DNA from: Alistipes sp. Marseille-P5061 | GTDB taxonomy: Bacteria > Bacteroidota > Bacteroidia > Bacteroidales > Rikenellaceae | Direction of reading: 5' to 3' | Assembly: GCF_900290115.1 (NCBI RefSeq) | Contig: NZ_LT985750.1 | Location: 486,102 to 550,101, forward strand | Length of the DNA stretch: 64,000 bases | The notes under the pieces: generated by a model | What the model saw: the letters and a program-made list of their open reading frames with translations, nothing else | The model's database searches: none | Told to the model about the DNA's origin: nothing | Part shown: positions 48,633 through 57,365 of the stretch, piece by piece | Numbering within the stretch: position 1 is the stretch's first letter | How the letters are laid out: each line of letters starts with the position of its first letter | Position numbers and translations under genes: made by a program

Positions 48633-49829
48633 CTATTTGCGGCTGTTGTAGGCCTCGAGCGCCTTTTCGAGCAGGAAGAGGGCGCGCGTGAGGTCCCGCT
48701 TGTTCAGCACGTAGGCGATGCGCACCTCGTTGCGGCCGTAGGCGGGGTCGGAGTAGAAGCCCGAGGCGGGGGCCATCATGACGGTCTCGCCCTCGTAGCT
48801 GAAGTCGCTCAGACACCAGGCGCAGAAGTCGTCGCTGTTCTCGACCGGCAGGCGGGCCACCGTGTAGAAGGCACCCATGGGGATGGGGGAGTAGACGCCC
48901 GGGATGCGGTTGAGCCCGTCGATGAGGCACTTGCGCCGTTCGATGTACTCCTCGTAGACTTCGGCGCTGTAGGAGCGCGGCGCATCGATGGAGGCCTCGG
49001 CGACAATCTGCCCCAGCAGCGGGGGCGAGAGGCGCGCCTGGCAGAACTTCATCACCGCGTCGCGCAGCTTGCGGTTCTTGGTGATGAGCGCGCCGATGCG
49101 GATGCCGCACTCGGAGTAGCGCTTCGAGAGGGAGTCAATCAGCACGACGTGCTCCTCGATACCCTCCAGATGGCAGGCCGAGATGTAGGGCGACCCCGTG
49201 TAGATGAACTCGCGGTAGACCTCGTCCGAGAAGAGGAAGAGGTCGTAGCGCTTCACCAGGTCGCGGATGCGGTCCATCTCCTTGCGCGTGTAGAGGTATC
49301 CGGTGGGGTTGTTGGGGTTGCAAATCAGGATGCCGCGCGTGCGCTCGTTGATGAGCCGCTCGAATTCGGCGATGTCGGGCAACGCAAAGCCCTGCTCGAT
49401 GGTCGAAACGACGGGGCGGATGACCGCACCGGCCGAGATGGCAAAGGCCATGTAGTTGGCATAGGCCGGCTCGGGGACGATGATTTCGTCGCCCGGGTTG
49501 AGGCACGACATAAAGGCGAAGAGCACCGCCTCGGAGCCTCCTGTGGTGACGATGATTTCGTCGGGCGAGAGCTTGATTTGGTACTGGGCGTAGTACTCGA
49601 CCAGCTTCTCGCGCAGCGAGCGGTAGCCGTCGCTGGGGCTGTATTCGAGCACCGTGCGGTCGATGTGGCGCAGTGCGTCGAGGCCGACCTGCGGCGTGGG
49701 CACGTCGGGCTGGCCGATGTTGAGGTGGTAGATTTTCGTGCCGCGCGCCTTGGCCGCTTCGGCCAGCGGCACGAGTTTGCGGATGGGCGAAGCCGGCATC
49801 AGCTCCGCACGTTGGGAAATGGGTGGCAT
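48633..49829 (-). CDS. Class I/II pyridoxal-phosphate aminotransferase (aspartate/aromatic-type)
   Basis: 398 aa. PLP lysine in LIDSLSKRYSECGIRIG; other family stretches: YHLNIGQPDVPTP, EIIVTTGGSEAVLFAF, ICNPNNPTGYLYT, FLFSDEVYREFIY, GRNEVRIAYVLN. Start MPPISQRAELMPASPIRKL at 49829 is the usual one. Substrate is probably aspartate or a broad amino-acid range (not decidable). The 49830-50143 gap holds no gene. Confidence 0.9.
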   Translation of the reverse strand: MPPISQRAELMPASPIRKLVPLAEAAKARGTKIYHLNIGQPDVPTPQVGLDALRHIDRTVLEYSPSDGYRSLREKLVEYYAQYQIKLSPDEIIVTTGGSEAVLFAFMSCLNPGDEIIVPEPAYANYMAFAISAGAVIRPVVSTIEQGFALPDIAEFERLINERTRGILICNPNNPTGYLYTRKEMDRIRDLVKRYDLFLFSDEVYREFIYTGSPYISACHLEGIEEHVVLIDSLSKRYSECGIRIGALITKNRKLRDAVMKFCQARLSPPLLGQIVAEASIDAPRSYSAEVYEEYIERRKCLIDGLNRIPGVYSPIPMGAFYTVARLPVENSDDFCAWCLSDFSYEGETVMMAPASGFYSDPAYGRNEVRIAYVLNKRDLTRALFLLEKALEAYNSRK

Positions 49830-50143
49830 TGTTCGTCGCTCGTTTTGTCCCCCGGCCGCGGCGTAAGGGGGCGCGGAAGTGCGCCTTCGGGCCGAGTCGG
49901 GGTAAATCATTAACCTGACCGTCCGATGGTGGGGGAGTGCGCCGTGCCGCGGCCTTTGTTGGGAACGCGTGCACGGGCAGCAGTCCGATACCTGTCGGAT
50001 TGAGCAAAGATAGGACTTTTCGCGCGAAAGCGGAAACCGAGCCCGCAAAATTGTCGTGCAGGGTGCCTCTCCGGGCTCAGTTGCAGCGAAATAATGGCGC
50101 CGGAGATTTGGCGGAATGGAAAAACCGTACTATTTTTGTGCCC

Positions 50144-50228
50144 GGAGAGATGGCAGAGTGGTCGATTGCGGCGGTCTTGAAAACCGTTGAGCTGCGAGGC
50201 TCCGGGGGTTCGAATCCCTCTCTCTCCG
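50144..50228 (+). tRNA. tRNA-Ser (UGA), insertion site of the mobile element
   Basis: 85 nt with long variable arm; acceptor GGAGAGA/TCTCTCC, anticodon loop CTTGAAA (TGA). Its last 12 nt lie in the 13-bp repeat that bounds the element, so insertion leaves the tRNA intact. Confidence 0.95.
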
Positions 50229-50229
50229 C
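50217..50229 (+). repeat. attL core, 13 bp
   Basis: CCTCTCTCTCCGC, identical to 61424-61436; overlaps the tRNA-Ser 3' end. Confidence 0.88.
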
Positions 50230-50263
50230 AACAAACGCTGAAAATCAGCAGATTGCAAAACAA

Positions 50264-50282
50264 ACACCCAGTTTTACACCCA
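50264..50282 (+). repeat. Left-end ACACCCA pair (candidate integrase arm sites)
   Basis: ACACCCA at 50264-50270 and 50276-50282, start-to-start 12 bp; the same pair with the same spacing is found at the right end. The remaining stretch to the mef gene (50283-50554) is AT-rich and contains a TCAGGAC/GTCCTGA hairpin (50409-50430) that may be a leader. Confidence 0.6.
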
Positions 50283-50554
50283 AGAATGTAAAGTCGGTGT
50301 TTTTGTTTTATTTAAGATAATACAACCACTACATAATAAAAGAGTAGCGATATTAAAAGAATCCGATGAGAAAAGACTAATATTTATCTATCCATTCAGT
50401 TTGATTTTTCAGGACTTTACATCGTCCTGAAAGTATTTGTTATTGTATTCCAACGTCAGGAGTGGATTATAATACAAGTTTTTTGTGTGGATAGAATTTC
50501 GTTTTGCTTAATGTACGAAAGTACTTATCTATAAACGCATGAAATATTAGCACA

Positions 50555-51760
50555 ATGAATCATTGGAAATCAACTTTGGCCGTGATAGGAATAGGCCAAC
50601 TCATATCTATTTTAACAAGTACGATTGTTGGCTTCTCCATTATTTTTTGGATTAGCAACGAATTTAAATCCCCGACAGCTTTATCTCTGGCTATTTTAGC
50701 TGGATTTTTACCACAATTTGTATTAGGCTTGTTTGCCGGGGTCTATGTTGACAGATGGAATCGAAAGAAAACGATGTTTTATTCGGACTTGTTCATCGCG
50801 TTCTGTACCCTATGTCTTTTTATTGTGATAACCAAGGGTTATAAAGACCTTTCTTTTTTTTATCTATTGACTGCTTGTCGTTCAATAGGCAGTACGTTTC
50901 ATGCACCTGCTTTACAGGCAAGCATCCCTCTACTGGTTCCCAAGCACCATCTTGTCAGGGTATCAGGTTTGTACCATTCCATTCAATCCTTCAGTGAGGT
51001 GATAGCTCCCGTTGTAGGGGCAAGCCTCGTTGTTTGGCTTCCCATACAGTATATTCTGCTCATAGATGTGATCGGAGCTGTTGCTGCTTGTCTGACCTTA
51101 CTTTGTGTCCAGATTCCTTCTCTTCAAAAAACGAAAGTTCTTCCAGATTTCAAAAAAGAACTGACGGAATGTTGGCATACCTTGCGGCGTACAATGGGCA
51201 TTTTGCCTTTATTCGTATGCTTTACGCTGGTGACTTTTGTCCTTATGCCTGTTTTTACGTTATTTCCTTTTATGACGCTTCTGCATTTCAACGGAAACAT
51301 TTTGCAAATGGGAGTTGTGGAAATGGGTTGGGGCTCAGGGGCATTGTTGGGCGGTTTAGTACTTGCCTGTAAGGCTTTGAAAAGCAAGCAAACATTAGTG
51401 ATGCATACGGCTTATGTGATATTGGGATTGTATCTGATTAGCGCCAGTTATTTACCATCAAGCGCATTTATAGGTTTTGTTTGCCTAACATTTACAGGAG
51501 GCATAGCCTATTCCATTTACCATGCGCTTTTCATCGCTATTATTCAGCAGAACTTGGCTTCGGACATGCTTGGACGGACTTTTTCTCTCATCTTTAGTTT
51601 GAGTACCTTTCCATCAATGCTGGGTATCGTAGCTTCAGGATATTGGGTGGAAGCATGGGGTATCACATCCGTCTTTATGATCAGCGGATGGGTTATCTTT
51701 CTGATTGGAGTGGGTGCAAATTTTATTTCTTCAATCAAGCAGTTGGATAATTACGCATAG
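50555..51760 (+). CDS. mef(En2): MFS efflux protein, Mef(En2)-like macrolide exporter
   Basis: 401 aa major-facilitator protein with about 12 membrane spans. The first loop carries the family motif GVYVDRWNRKKTMFYSDL. It resembles the Mef macrolide-efflux group, and its pairing with an lnu(AN2)-type gene 24 nt downstream matches NBU2. Low GC compared with the host. Whether it gives resistance here cannot be told from sequence. Confidence 0.85.
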   Translation: MNHWKSTLAVIGIGQLISILTSTIVGFSIIFWISNEFKSPTALSLAILAGFLPQFVLGLFAGVYVDRWNRKKTMFYSDLFIAFCTLCLFIVITKGYKDLSFFYLLTACRSIGSTFHAPALQASIPLLVPKHHLVRVSGLYHSIQSFSEVIAPVVGASLVVWLPIQYILLIDVIGAVAACLTLLCVQIPSLQKTKVLPDFKKELTECWHTLRRTMGILPLFVCFTLVTFVLMPVFTLFPFMTLLHFNGNILQMGVVEMGWGSGALLGGLVLACKALKSKQTLVMHTAYVILGLYLISASYLPSSAFIGFVCLTFTGGIAYSIYHALFIAIIQQNLASDMLGRTFSLIFSLSTFPSMLGIVASGYWVEAWGITSVFMISGWVIFLIGVGANFISSIKQLDNYA

Positions 51761-51784
51761 TATTATTTATTAAAGAATTATTAT

Positions 51785-52297
51785 ATGACAAAGAAAGAAC
51801 ACACTACGATTACAGAGTTATTTCAAGTTTTGGACTTGTTGGAAAGCCTGGACATGCAGTTTTGGTTGGATGGAGGCTGGGGAGTGGATGTCTTGTACGG
51901 ACAGCAAACCCGCTTGCATAGAGATATTGACATTGATTTTGATGCCAATTATACAGACCAACTCCTTGATCTTTTGCAGGAGAGAGGATATCAAATTGAA
52001 ACAAATTGGTTGCCCACCCGTGTGGAACTGTATAGCAAAGAATTAGGCTATATTGATATCCATCCTTTTGTCTTGAATGCGGACGGCACTTCCAAACAAG
52101 CCGACTTGGATGGAGGCTGGTATGAATTTCAACCGGACTATTTTGGAACAGCAGTCTTTGAAGGCAGAAGCATCCCTTGCATTTCTGCAAAAGGGCAACA
52201 AGTATTCCATTCGGGCTACGATTTAAGAGAGAAGGATATTCACGATTTATCTATAATTAAACAATGTATAACAACAATGAGCCTAACAATTAGATAA
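51785..52297 (+). CDS. lnu(AN2): Lincosamide nucleotidyltransferase, Lnu(AN2)-like
   Basis: 170 aa, the length of Lnu(AN2). Nucleotidyltransferase core: FWLDGGWGVDVLYGQQTRLH followed by RDIDID with the metal-binding Asp residues. The family inactivates lincosamides by adenylylation. Co-transcribed with the MFS gene. Confidence 0.88.
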   Translation: MTKKEHTTITELFQVLDLLESLDMQFWLDGGWGVDVLYGQQTRLHRDIDIDFDANYTDQLLDLLQERGYQIETNWLPTRVELYSKELGYIDIHPFVLNADGTSKQADLDGGWYEFQPDYFGTAVFEGRSIPCISAKGQQVFHSGYDLREKDIHDLSIIKQCITTMSLTIR

Positions 52298-52307
52298 GAA
52301 CAAGAAA

Positions 52308-52672
52308 ATGACAGAAAAACAAATTGTCTGGTATATCTTACTTACAGAAGTAAAGATAGACAGTGACACCCAGTCTGTCACATCCCTGAGTGTAGCTCCA
52401 TTGGCAGTCTTGCCGGAATTCCAGCGTAAGGGAATTGGGGGGGGATGTTGATTCAGTAAGCCCATCAGAGGGCAGCACTTTTGGGTTACGGCACAGCAGT
52501 CGTATTGGGGCATAAAGAGTATTATCCTCGATTTGGCTATCGCAAGGCTATCGATTTAGGAATTGAATTTCCTTTCGAAGTCTCTCATGAATATTGCATG
52601 GTGGCTGAATTAATACCTGGAGCTACTGAGAATGTGAAAGGTATGGTTTGTTATCCAACTGACTTTAAATAG
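52308..52672 (+). pseudogene. GNAT acetyltransferase remnant (truncated, frameshifted)
   Basis: The reading from 52308 gives TLSVAPLAV-like GNAT sequence (SLSVAPLAVLPEFQRKGIGG, the acetyl-CoA motif) and then shifts frame in a run of eight G (52437-52444). The next frame has an in-frame TAA, then continues as LGYGTAVVLGHKEYYPRFGY and FPFEVSHEYCMVAELIPGA to the stop at 52672. The N-terminal third of the family is missing. So it is a decayed gene with at least three lesions. Confidence 0.85.
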
Positions 52673-52700
52673 TTTAACAAGTAAAATTCATTATATAACT

Positions 52701-52729
52701 CGGACTGGGTATTTCAATTTCCCAGTCCG
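52701..52729. terminator. Bidirectional terminator between pseudogene and NTF2-like gene
   Basis: CGGACTGGG/CCCAGTCCG stem with 11-nt AT-rich loop. Confidence 0.7.
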
Positions 52730-52743
52730 TATTCTGATAGTAC

Positions 52744-53097
52744 TTATTCAATTGGAAGATTGTGTTGCTTCAAGAATGAAAGTTTATCCCAATACCCTCT
52801 TTGAAAGACGATTTTGTTATCTTTTACATGAAAAAATCCGCATCCACGAAGTCCAAGAGAGTCTTTCCATTCCATGATAGCCCATTCGCCATCTTCAAAA
52901 ATATTTTCCACCATACAAACCATTTTAGCAGTGGCAAATTCATTCACAAACATTTTGTAGATTGATTCTTTACCTATTATTGGTTCGTTTGCGACTTGAT
53001 GATTTACTGCATTAGTAGCATACAGCTCTGCTATATGATAAGCATCTGCTTTGTTAAAGCAATCTATCCATTTTTCCAAAACTTCTTTAGGCTTCAT
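52744..53097 (-). CDS. NTF2/SnoaL-like protein, 117 aa
   Basis: One compact alpha+beta domain: KPKEVLEKWIDCFNKADAYHIAELYATNAVNHQVANEPI and then strands such as WAIMEWKDSLGLRGCGFFHVKDNKIV. SnoaL/NTF2-like folds include small isomerases, hydrolases and binding proteins; no catalytic residue can be assigned. It is cargo between the resistance genes and the relaxase, and is transcribed opposite to the former. Confidence 0.7.
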   Translation of the reverse strand: MKPKEVLEKWIDCFNKADAYHIAELYATNAVNHQVANEPIIGKESIYKMFVNEFATAKMVCMVENIFEDGEWAIMEWKDSLGLRGCGFFHVKDNKIVFQRGYWDKLSFLKQHNLPIE

Positions 53098-53185
53098 TTT
53101 TTATAAATTCTTAGGATTTTGATTCTGTAATAAAAACAATCTGTTTGGATGCATAGATACTTGATTTTATTAATAATAGGCTATT

Positions 53186-54589
53186 CTATATTCTAAATCC
53201 TCTGGATTTTTGCTCTCTCTGCACCGAGTTACGTAGATTCTGCTGTAACTTTTCCCATTGTTCCTTAAACCATTGTACTATGGGTTGTCGGTTTATGGTC
53301 AGCATAAGCTTACCACTATCCATCGGATGTTTCTCAACCCTAAAAATATCATTCTTGATGTCAAATTTCCACCTGTGTTCTTCGGAATAAATTTTGCCAC
53401 TACATTGTATGGATTCTTTCTTTGTCAAGAGGTTTTCTATCATGTCTTTGGTAAACCCGATAACAGCGCATAATTTTTCCATTCTCAACATCTCTTTGAA
53501 CATGGGAAACCATTTGTGGGCTTTTTCAAGCAAGGTGCTCAATCGTGATATTTCCTTGTCTTTGGCTTCAAGTTCTTGATTATGTATTCTTTGAAGATTA
53601 CGAATTTGTCTGCTATGCTGTTCCTGTATTTGTTGTATCTGAATTTTTAATTCATCAGTAGCTTTGTCCCGTTTGGTAATTTCCTGATGTAGCTGCTCGA
53701 TGTGATGTTCCAGTTCTTTCAGCTTACCGCTTCCGAAAAGAGAACCTACACCGCTTGCTATGGCGGTAGCAGCATTGGTGGCTGTTTTCTTTAGTTTGTC
53801 CGTGCGTATCTCTGCTTTTACCTGTTTGAGTTCCTGTTCGGCAAGGCTTACTTGTTGTTCCTTGTGTCGCTTGGTTTCCTCTATACGTTGCAGTTCGGCT
53901 TTCTGCTTCTCAATGATGAAATCATTTCGTTCCAGATGCTCTTTACCTGTGACAGCTTTTGCCTGTCCACGTTCCATCAGGAGAATATCGGAAGCAAGGG
54001 TCTGCATGGTTGCCATATCCTCGTCATTGAGCTTTCGGCTCTTTCCAGTTTCATGGTTCATCCAGTCGAATACGACATGAGCATGATAATTTGGTTTGAA
54101 CCATCTGTTACCGACTTGGAAGCTCTCCTTGTCTTCTGCTTCCGGCTGACCGTTCAGCCAATGCCCTTCGTCTTTATGCAGGAAAATCTGTAGCGGAGTG
54201 ATGTCCCAGCGTCTTTGGCACTCTTCACCGAATTTGCGTACATCAGCCAGTGTGGTGTCCGGTCTGATAAGCAATACTCCTTCACGGATGGGTGAGCATC
54301 CCGCCACCTTGATAATCTTTCCATTCTTTCCCTTGCGTTCCCTTTCCTTTTCCTGCATGGCACGTCCGGTCTTTTCCTTGACCATTTGCTTGATATTGTC
54401 ATAATGAGTTCGCAGTTCGGGAGTGCCGAAGTCGGGATTTATCCACTGTTCGTTATCGGTGGAAAGTTCGGGAACGACATAGATTCTGGACTCCCCGATA
54501 TTACGCATATACTCGGCAGTCCTTCGGTTGTGTGCCTCGCTCGATGCGATGTTGCAAGGCTTGATATGTATGCTTGATTTTGTTGCCAT
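53186..54589 (-). CDS. mobN2: MobV-family relaxase (mobilization protein)
   Basis: 467 aa. N-terminal relaxase domain: motif I region HIKPCNIASSEAHNRR, and a C-terminal His of motif III in PNYHAHVVFDWMNHETGKSRKLN. From ~residue 215 a long coiled coil (EKQKAELQRIEETKRHKEQQ onward) to ~365, then a compact C-terminus. It nicks oriT and pilots DNA in mobilization. The gene lies directly downstream of the hairpin-rich candidate oriT on its own strand. Confidence 0.9.
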   Translation of the reverse strand: MATKSSIHIKPCNIASSEAHNRRTAEYMRNIGESRIYVVPELSTDNEQWINPDFGTPELRTHYDNIKQMVKEKTGRAMQEKERERKGKNGKIIKVAGCSPIREGVLLIRPDTTLADVRKFGEECQRRWDITPLQIFLHKDEGHWLNGQPEAEDKESFQVGNRWFKPNYHAHVVFDWMNHETGKSRKLNDEDMATMQTLASDILLMERGQAKAVTGKEHLERNDFIIEKQKAELQRIEETKRHKEQQVSLAEQELKQVKAEIRTDKLKKTATNAATAIASGVGSLFGSGKLKELEHHIEQLHQEITKRDKATDELKIQIQQIQEQHSRQIRNLQRIHNQELEAKDKEISRLSTLLEKAHKWFPMFKEMLRMEKLCAVIGFTKDMIENLLTKKESIQCSGKIYSEEHRWKFDIKNDIFRVEKHPMDSGKLMLTINRQPIVQWFKEQWEKLQQNLRNSVQREQKSRGFRI

Positions 54590-54599
54590 AGCTTCTTTC

Positions 54600-54802
54600 C
54601 TTTGTTTACAATTGATTTACTTTGCTCGCTTTCGCAGAGGGGTTCTTAGGGGTAACCCATAAGCGGAGATTGCAAAGAGAGGGTCACTCTTTGCTCGGGG
54701 TTCTCAGGGGTGAAACGCCCTGAGTAGGTCATTAGGGCAAAGCCCTAATCCCCTCGGGAGAGCCCACAACTACGCAAGCGAAGCGTGTAGTTATAGTGGG
54801 CT
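54600..54802. other. Candidate origin of transfer (oriT) upstream of the relaxase gene
   Basis: Within 200 nt of non-coding DNA: GCAAAGAG/CTCTTTGC (54672-54679, 54687-54694), CTCAGGG/CCCTGAG (54703-54709, 54718-54724), ATTAGGGC/GCCCTAAT (54731-54738, 54742-54749), and a larger imperfect hairpin AGCCCAC...GTGGGCT (54761-54802). The last overlaps the primase stop and could instead be its terminator. NBU-type oriT lies next to mob, as here. Confidence 0.6.
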
Positions 54803-55760
54803 ATAACCGGAAGCCTTTCGGTTTCTTGGATAATGCCTCATCCCTCTTCCTGACGGATTGCATTTGCTCTTTTCTATCAGCCATGCGCTTCTGCAAATAC
54901 TCGTTCAGGTCTTTGCATCCGCAGTAGATTTGGGAAGCGTCCCATATATACTGGGTGCTGTCGTATTCCTTGCGGATTTGCTGAAGGGCTTCCATTCCTG
55001 CACGGTCATTGTCAAAAAAGCAGTGGATGCGCTCATAGCTTCCCAACGGATAAAGTGCTTTAGAAACATTGGCAACAGAGTTCAGAACCATGTAATCCTG
55101 CCTGTCGAAATCAGGGTATTGCGGACAGCTTTCGAGCCGTAGGGTCAGAAATGAGAGGTAGTCCATAAATCCCTCGAAAACGAAACACGTGCCTTTTGGC
55201 TCTCCCGACTGTCTGATGTGGGATATTTCCTTCGGTGCGATACAACCCTTGAAATATCGGTTGCGGATTTCGTAACCGCCCGACATGTTGGGAAATGCAA
55301 TGGCGAAGTACCGTTTGCCGTTGTGCGTAAACCGCGCTTCCTTACATTCTTTTTTCGCCAGTGCCGGATTTATTCCCCTTTCCTGCAAGTAAGCGAGCAA
55401 GGCAGGAGAAGAAAGCGGCACAATTTCCAACTGTTGGAAACTCGGCTCTGTAAATGACTGCTTGCGAAAAGAGAAAGAAACGGGGCGCACGTGCGGTGCC
55501 TGTTCCTCTATGCGTTTCAAAAGGTACGGCACGCTGTCCGTTGCATAGAGGTGCGAAGCCAGCGCGATGATGTTGCCGCCCTTGCCGAGCGCAAAATCAT
55601 ACCATTGGTTCCGCTCGGTGTTCACCTTGAACGAGGCTTCGGTTTCTTCCCTGAACGGTGACTTGTACCACAGGTTGATGCCCTGCCGCTTCACCGGGCT
55701 ATATCCCAAGCTGTGCAGGTATTCTTCCAGTCTGATTTGTTTTGCTGTCTGTATGTCCAT
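54801..55760 (-). CDS. Primase-like protein with Toprim domain (PrmN-type)
   Basis: 319 aa. N-terminal ~65 residues resemble the CHC2 primase zinc module (YKSPFREETEASFKVNTERNQWYDF) but without the cysteines, so zinc binding is probably lost. The Toprim domain follows: FVFEGFMDYLSFLTL with the metal Glu and CFFDNDRAGMEALQQ with the DxD-type Asp residues. NBU1 has a comparable gene implicated in excision/processing. It ends into the oriT region. Confidence 0.85.
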   Translation of the reverse strand: MDIQTAKQIRLEEYLHSLGYSPVKRQGINLWYKSPFREETEASFKVNTERNQWYDFALGKGGNIIALASHLYATDSVPYLLKRIEEQAPHVRPVSFSFRKQSFTEPSFQQLEIVPLSSPALLAYLQERGINPALAKKECKEARFTHNGKRYFAIAFPNMSGGYEIRNRYFKGCIAPKEISHIRQSGEPKGTCFVFEGFMDYLSFLTLRLESCPQYPDFDRQDYMVLNSVANVSKALYPLGSYERIHCFFDNDRAGMEALQQIRKEYDSTQYIWDASQIYCGCKDLNEYLQKRMADRKEQMQSVRKRDEALSKKPKGFRL

Positions 55761-55800
55761 AAATGATTGTCTTTATCGGTTATTGTTTGATTTTCTTTTC

Positions 55801-55827
55801 GCCAGTACCTGTTTATAAGTTACTGGC
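55801..55827. repeat. 7-bp inverted repeat in the primase leader
   Basis: GCCAGTA/TACTGGC around an AT-rich centre, just upstream of the primase start and downstream of the large palindromes. Confidence 0.5.
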
Positions 55828-55832
55828 TGTAT

Positions 55833-55955
55833 AACCACTTCACTTTATTGTCGTATATATAGGATACGGCTTAAAGTGAAGCGGTTTGATGTGTCCCTGC
55901 AACCACTTCGCTTTATCCTAATATATAGACCCGGAGAATAAAGTGAAGTGATTGC
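55833..55955. repeat. Two large palindromes built from the unit AACCACTTCACTTTA
   Basis: Four copies of one unit: 55833-55848 (direct), 55871-55886 (inverted), 55899-55916 (direct), 55938-55955 (inverted). Each direct/inverted pair encloses a ~22-nt centre with a TATATA core. The array fills the gap between repA-like and primase genes. It could be a replication origin, an operator, or a pair of cruciform/terminator elements. Confidence 0.7.
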
Positions 55956-55965
55956 AGGAAGCGTG

Positions 55966-57042
55966 TCAATAGTGGAAATCCGGTTCGTACCTGTACTTCC
56001 TGCCGTTTTCCTGTACTATCATCCGCTTGTTCTTCAACACTGTGATGAGTTTGACCAGCTTGTTGTCGCTTAACGGAACACCCACCAAGGCATACGACTC
56101 TTTCAATGCTTTGCCCAGTTCTTTATATCCGTATTCGTCCTGCAACGAAAATGCTGCTTCCAGTGCTATCCGGTGTTGTTGCTCGGAAATATCCTTGCAG
56201 GCATCGAACCTTTCGCCTTGGGGTCTGCCGGGTGCTTTGGCTTCTGTCTGGTAATCCTCTATCAGTTCAGGCAATGCCCTGTCATTGATACGGAAGGCAA
56301 ACGGTTCGAAGTCCATCGCTCGGATGTGCATGGCGGAAACCTTGCTTATGTCCCCGTTGCTCTTGTCCTTTTCAACAAGTAGCACGGTTTCTGCCTTGTT
56401 GTTCAGTTCCGTGCCGATATGTCCCCTCGCGTTCTCATCGCCCTTGTTCTGGTGGAGTATCGTGTGGATATGTATCTGCCTGTCGTCCGTCCACTGCATC
56501 AGTTTCGATATGATGCGTGTCGATTCGCTGGGGCTGTTGATGTCATACACCATGTCACGGATTCCGTCTATCACCACCAGACCAAGGTTCGGTGTATGGT
56601 AGATTGCCTGTTCGACAATCCTTATGCGCTGCTCCGGCGTATATTTCCGCAGGGCAAGGAACTCAAGGTTCTCGTTATCCCTGTCATCGGGCAGCCCTGC
56701 CATGCGCATGATGCGTTCCATCACATTCAAGCAGTGATAGGGGCTTTGCTCCGTATCCACGTAAAGCACTTTCCGTTTGGCTTCGGGCAGTTCAGCCGCA
56801 TACCGGAGTACCGTGCCGTTCTTCAATGCCGCTGCCACGATAGCCGACACATTGAATGTCTTCTTGCTTTTGGCTTTTCCGATGGATGCGCTGAAATTTC
56901 CCAACGTACCGATTACGGAACCTTTCACACTGAGAATTTCGGGGGCTTTCTCGTACTTTTCCGACAGGCTCAGCCGTGAGGCTTGCCAGAGGATTACCGC
57001 CTGTTCGTCCGATATTTCCTGGATGTCTTTCATATTGTCCAT
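55966..57042 (-). CDS. RepA-like AAA/RecA-fold ATPase
   Basis: 358 aa. RecA-type ATPase of the AAA_25/RepA hexameric-helicase group: a Walker A-like loop in SASIGKAKSKKTFNVSAIVA (non-canonical, lacking GxxxxGKT), VLYVDTEQSPYHCLNVMER, Walker B in NLGLVVIDGIRDMVYDI and HTILHQNK. A C-terminal winged-helix-like segment follows (GKALKESYALVGVPLSDNKLVKLI). Probably helps replication or excision of the circular form. Confidence 0.8.
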   Translation of the reverse strand: MDNMKDIQEISDEQAVILWQASRLSLSEKYEKAPEILSVKGSVIGTLGNFSASIGKAKSKKTFNVSAIVAAALKNGTVLRYAAELPEAKRKVLYVDTEQSPYHCLNVMERIMRMAGLPDDRDNENLEFLALRKYTPEQRIRIVEQAIYHTPNLGLVVIDGIRDMVYDINSPSESTRIISKLMQWTDDRQIHIHTILHQNKGDENARGHIGTELNNKAETVLLVEKDKSNGDISKVSAMHIRAMDFEPFAFRINDRALPELIEDYQTEAKAPGRPQGERFDACKDISEQQHRIALEAAFSLQDEYGYKELGKALKESYALVGVPLSDNKLVKLITVLKNKRMIVQENGRKYRYEPDFHY

Positions 57043-57056
57043 AGCGATTCCTCCCG

Positions 57057-57365
57057 TTATTTGCGTCCGCCTGTTTTCTTTCCTGCCAGTTCAAGGGCAA
57101 GTTCCGCGTCCACGATAATCTTGCGCCCTATCTGAGTGATAGCCTTGTCTATCTTTCCGCTTTTCTTTATGCGGTTGGCGGTAGGCAGGCTGCACCCGAA
57201 CAGCTTGGCTATGCCGGGTATTCCGTACACATATTTCCTGCTTGTGTCCGTTACGGGCTGCGGCTGCGCTTCTGTCTGAACGGATGCGTGCCTGCTCAAC
57301 ATTATGAACTCTTCGCCTGTCATCTGCCAGACGGGTTTGGATAATAACTCTTGTAGATTTTGCAT
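57057..57365 (-). CDS. DUF3853-family helix-turn-helix protein (excisionase-like)
   Basis: 102 aa. A MerR/Xis-like DNA-binding region at ~46-95: KYVYGIPGIAKLFGCSLPTANRIKKSGKIDKAITQIGRKIIVD. Such proteins are typical of Bacteroides mobilizable elements and act as recombination directionality factors or regulators. 14 nt upstream of the RepA-like gene and probably its operon partner. Confidence 0.75.
   Translation of the reverse strand: MQNLQELLSKPVWQMTGEEFIMLSRHASVQTEAQPQPVTDTSRKYVYGIPGIAKLFGCSLPTANRIKKSGKIDKAITQIGRKIIVDAELALELAGKKTGGRK

Noticed and set aside
50144..50228. tRNA-Ser disrupted by the insertion
   Set aside because: The core repeat restores the full acceptor stem and discriminator, so the tRNA is intact.
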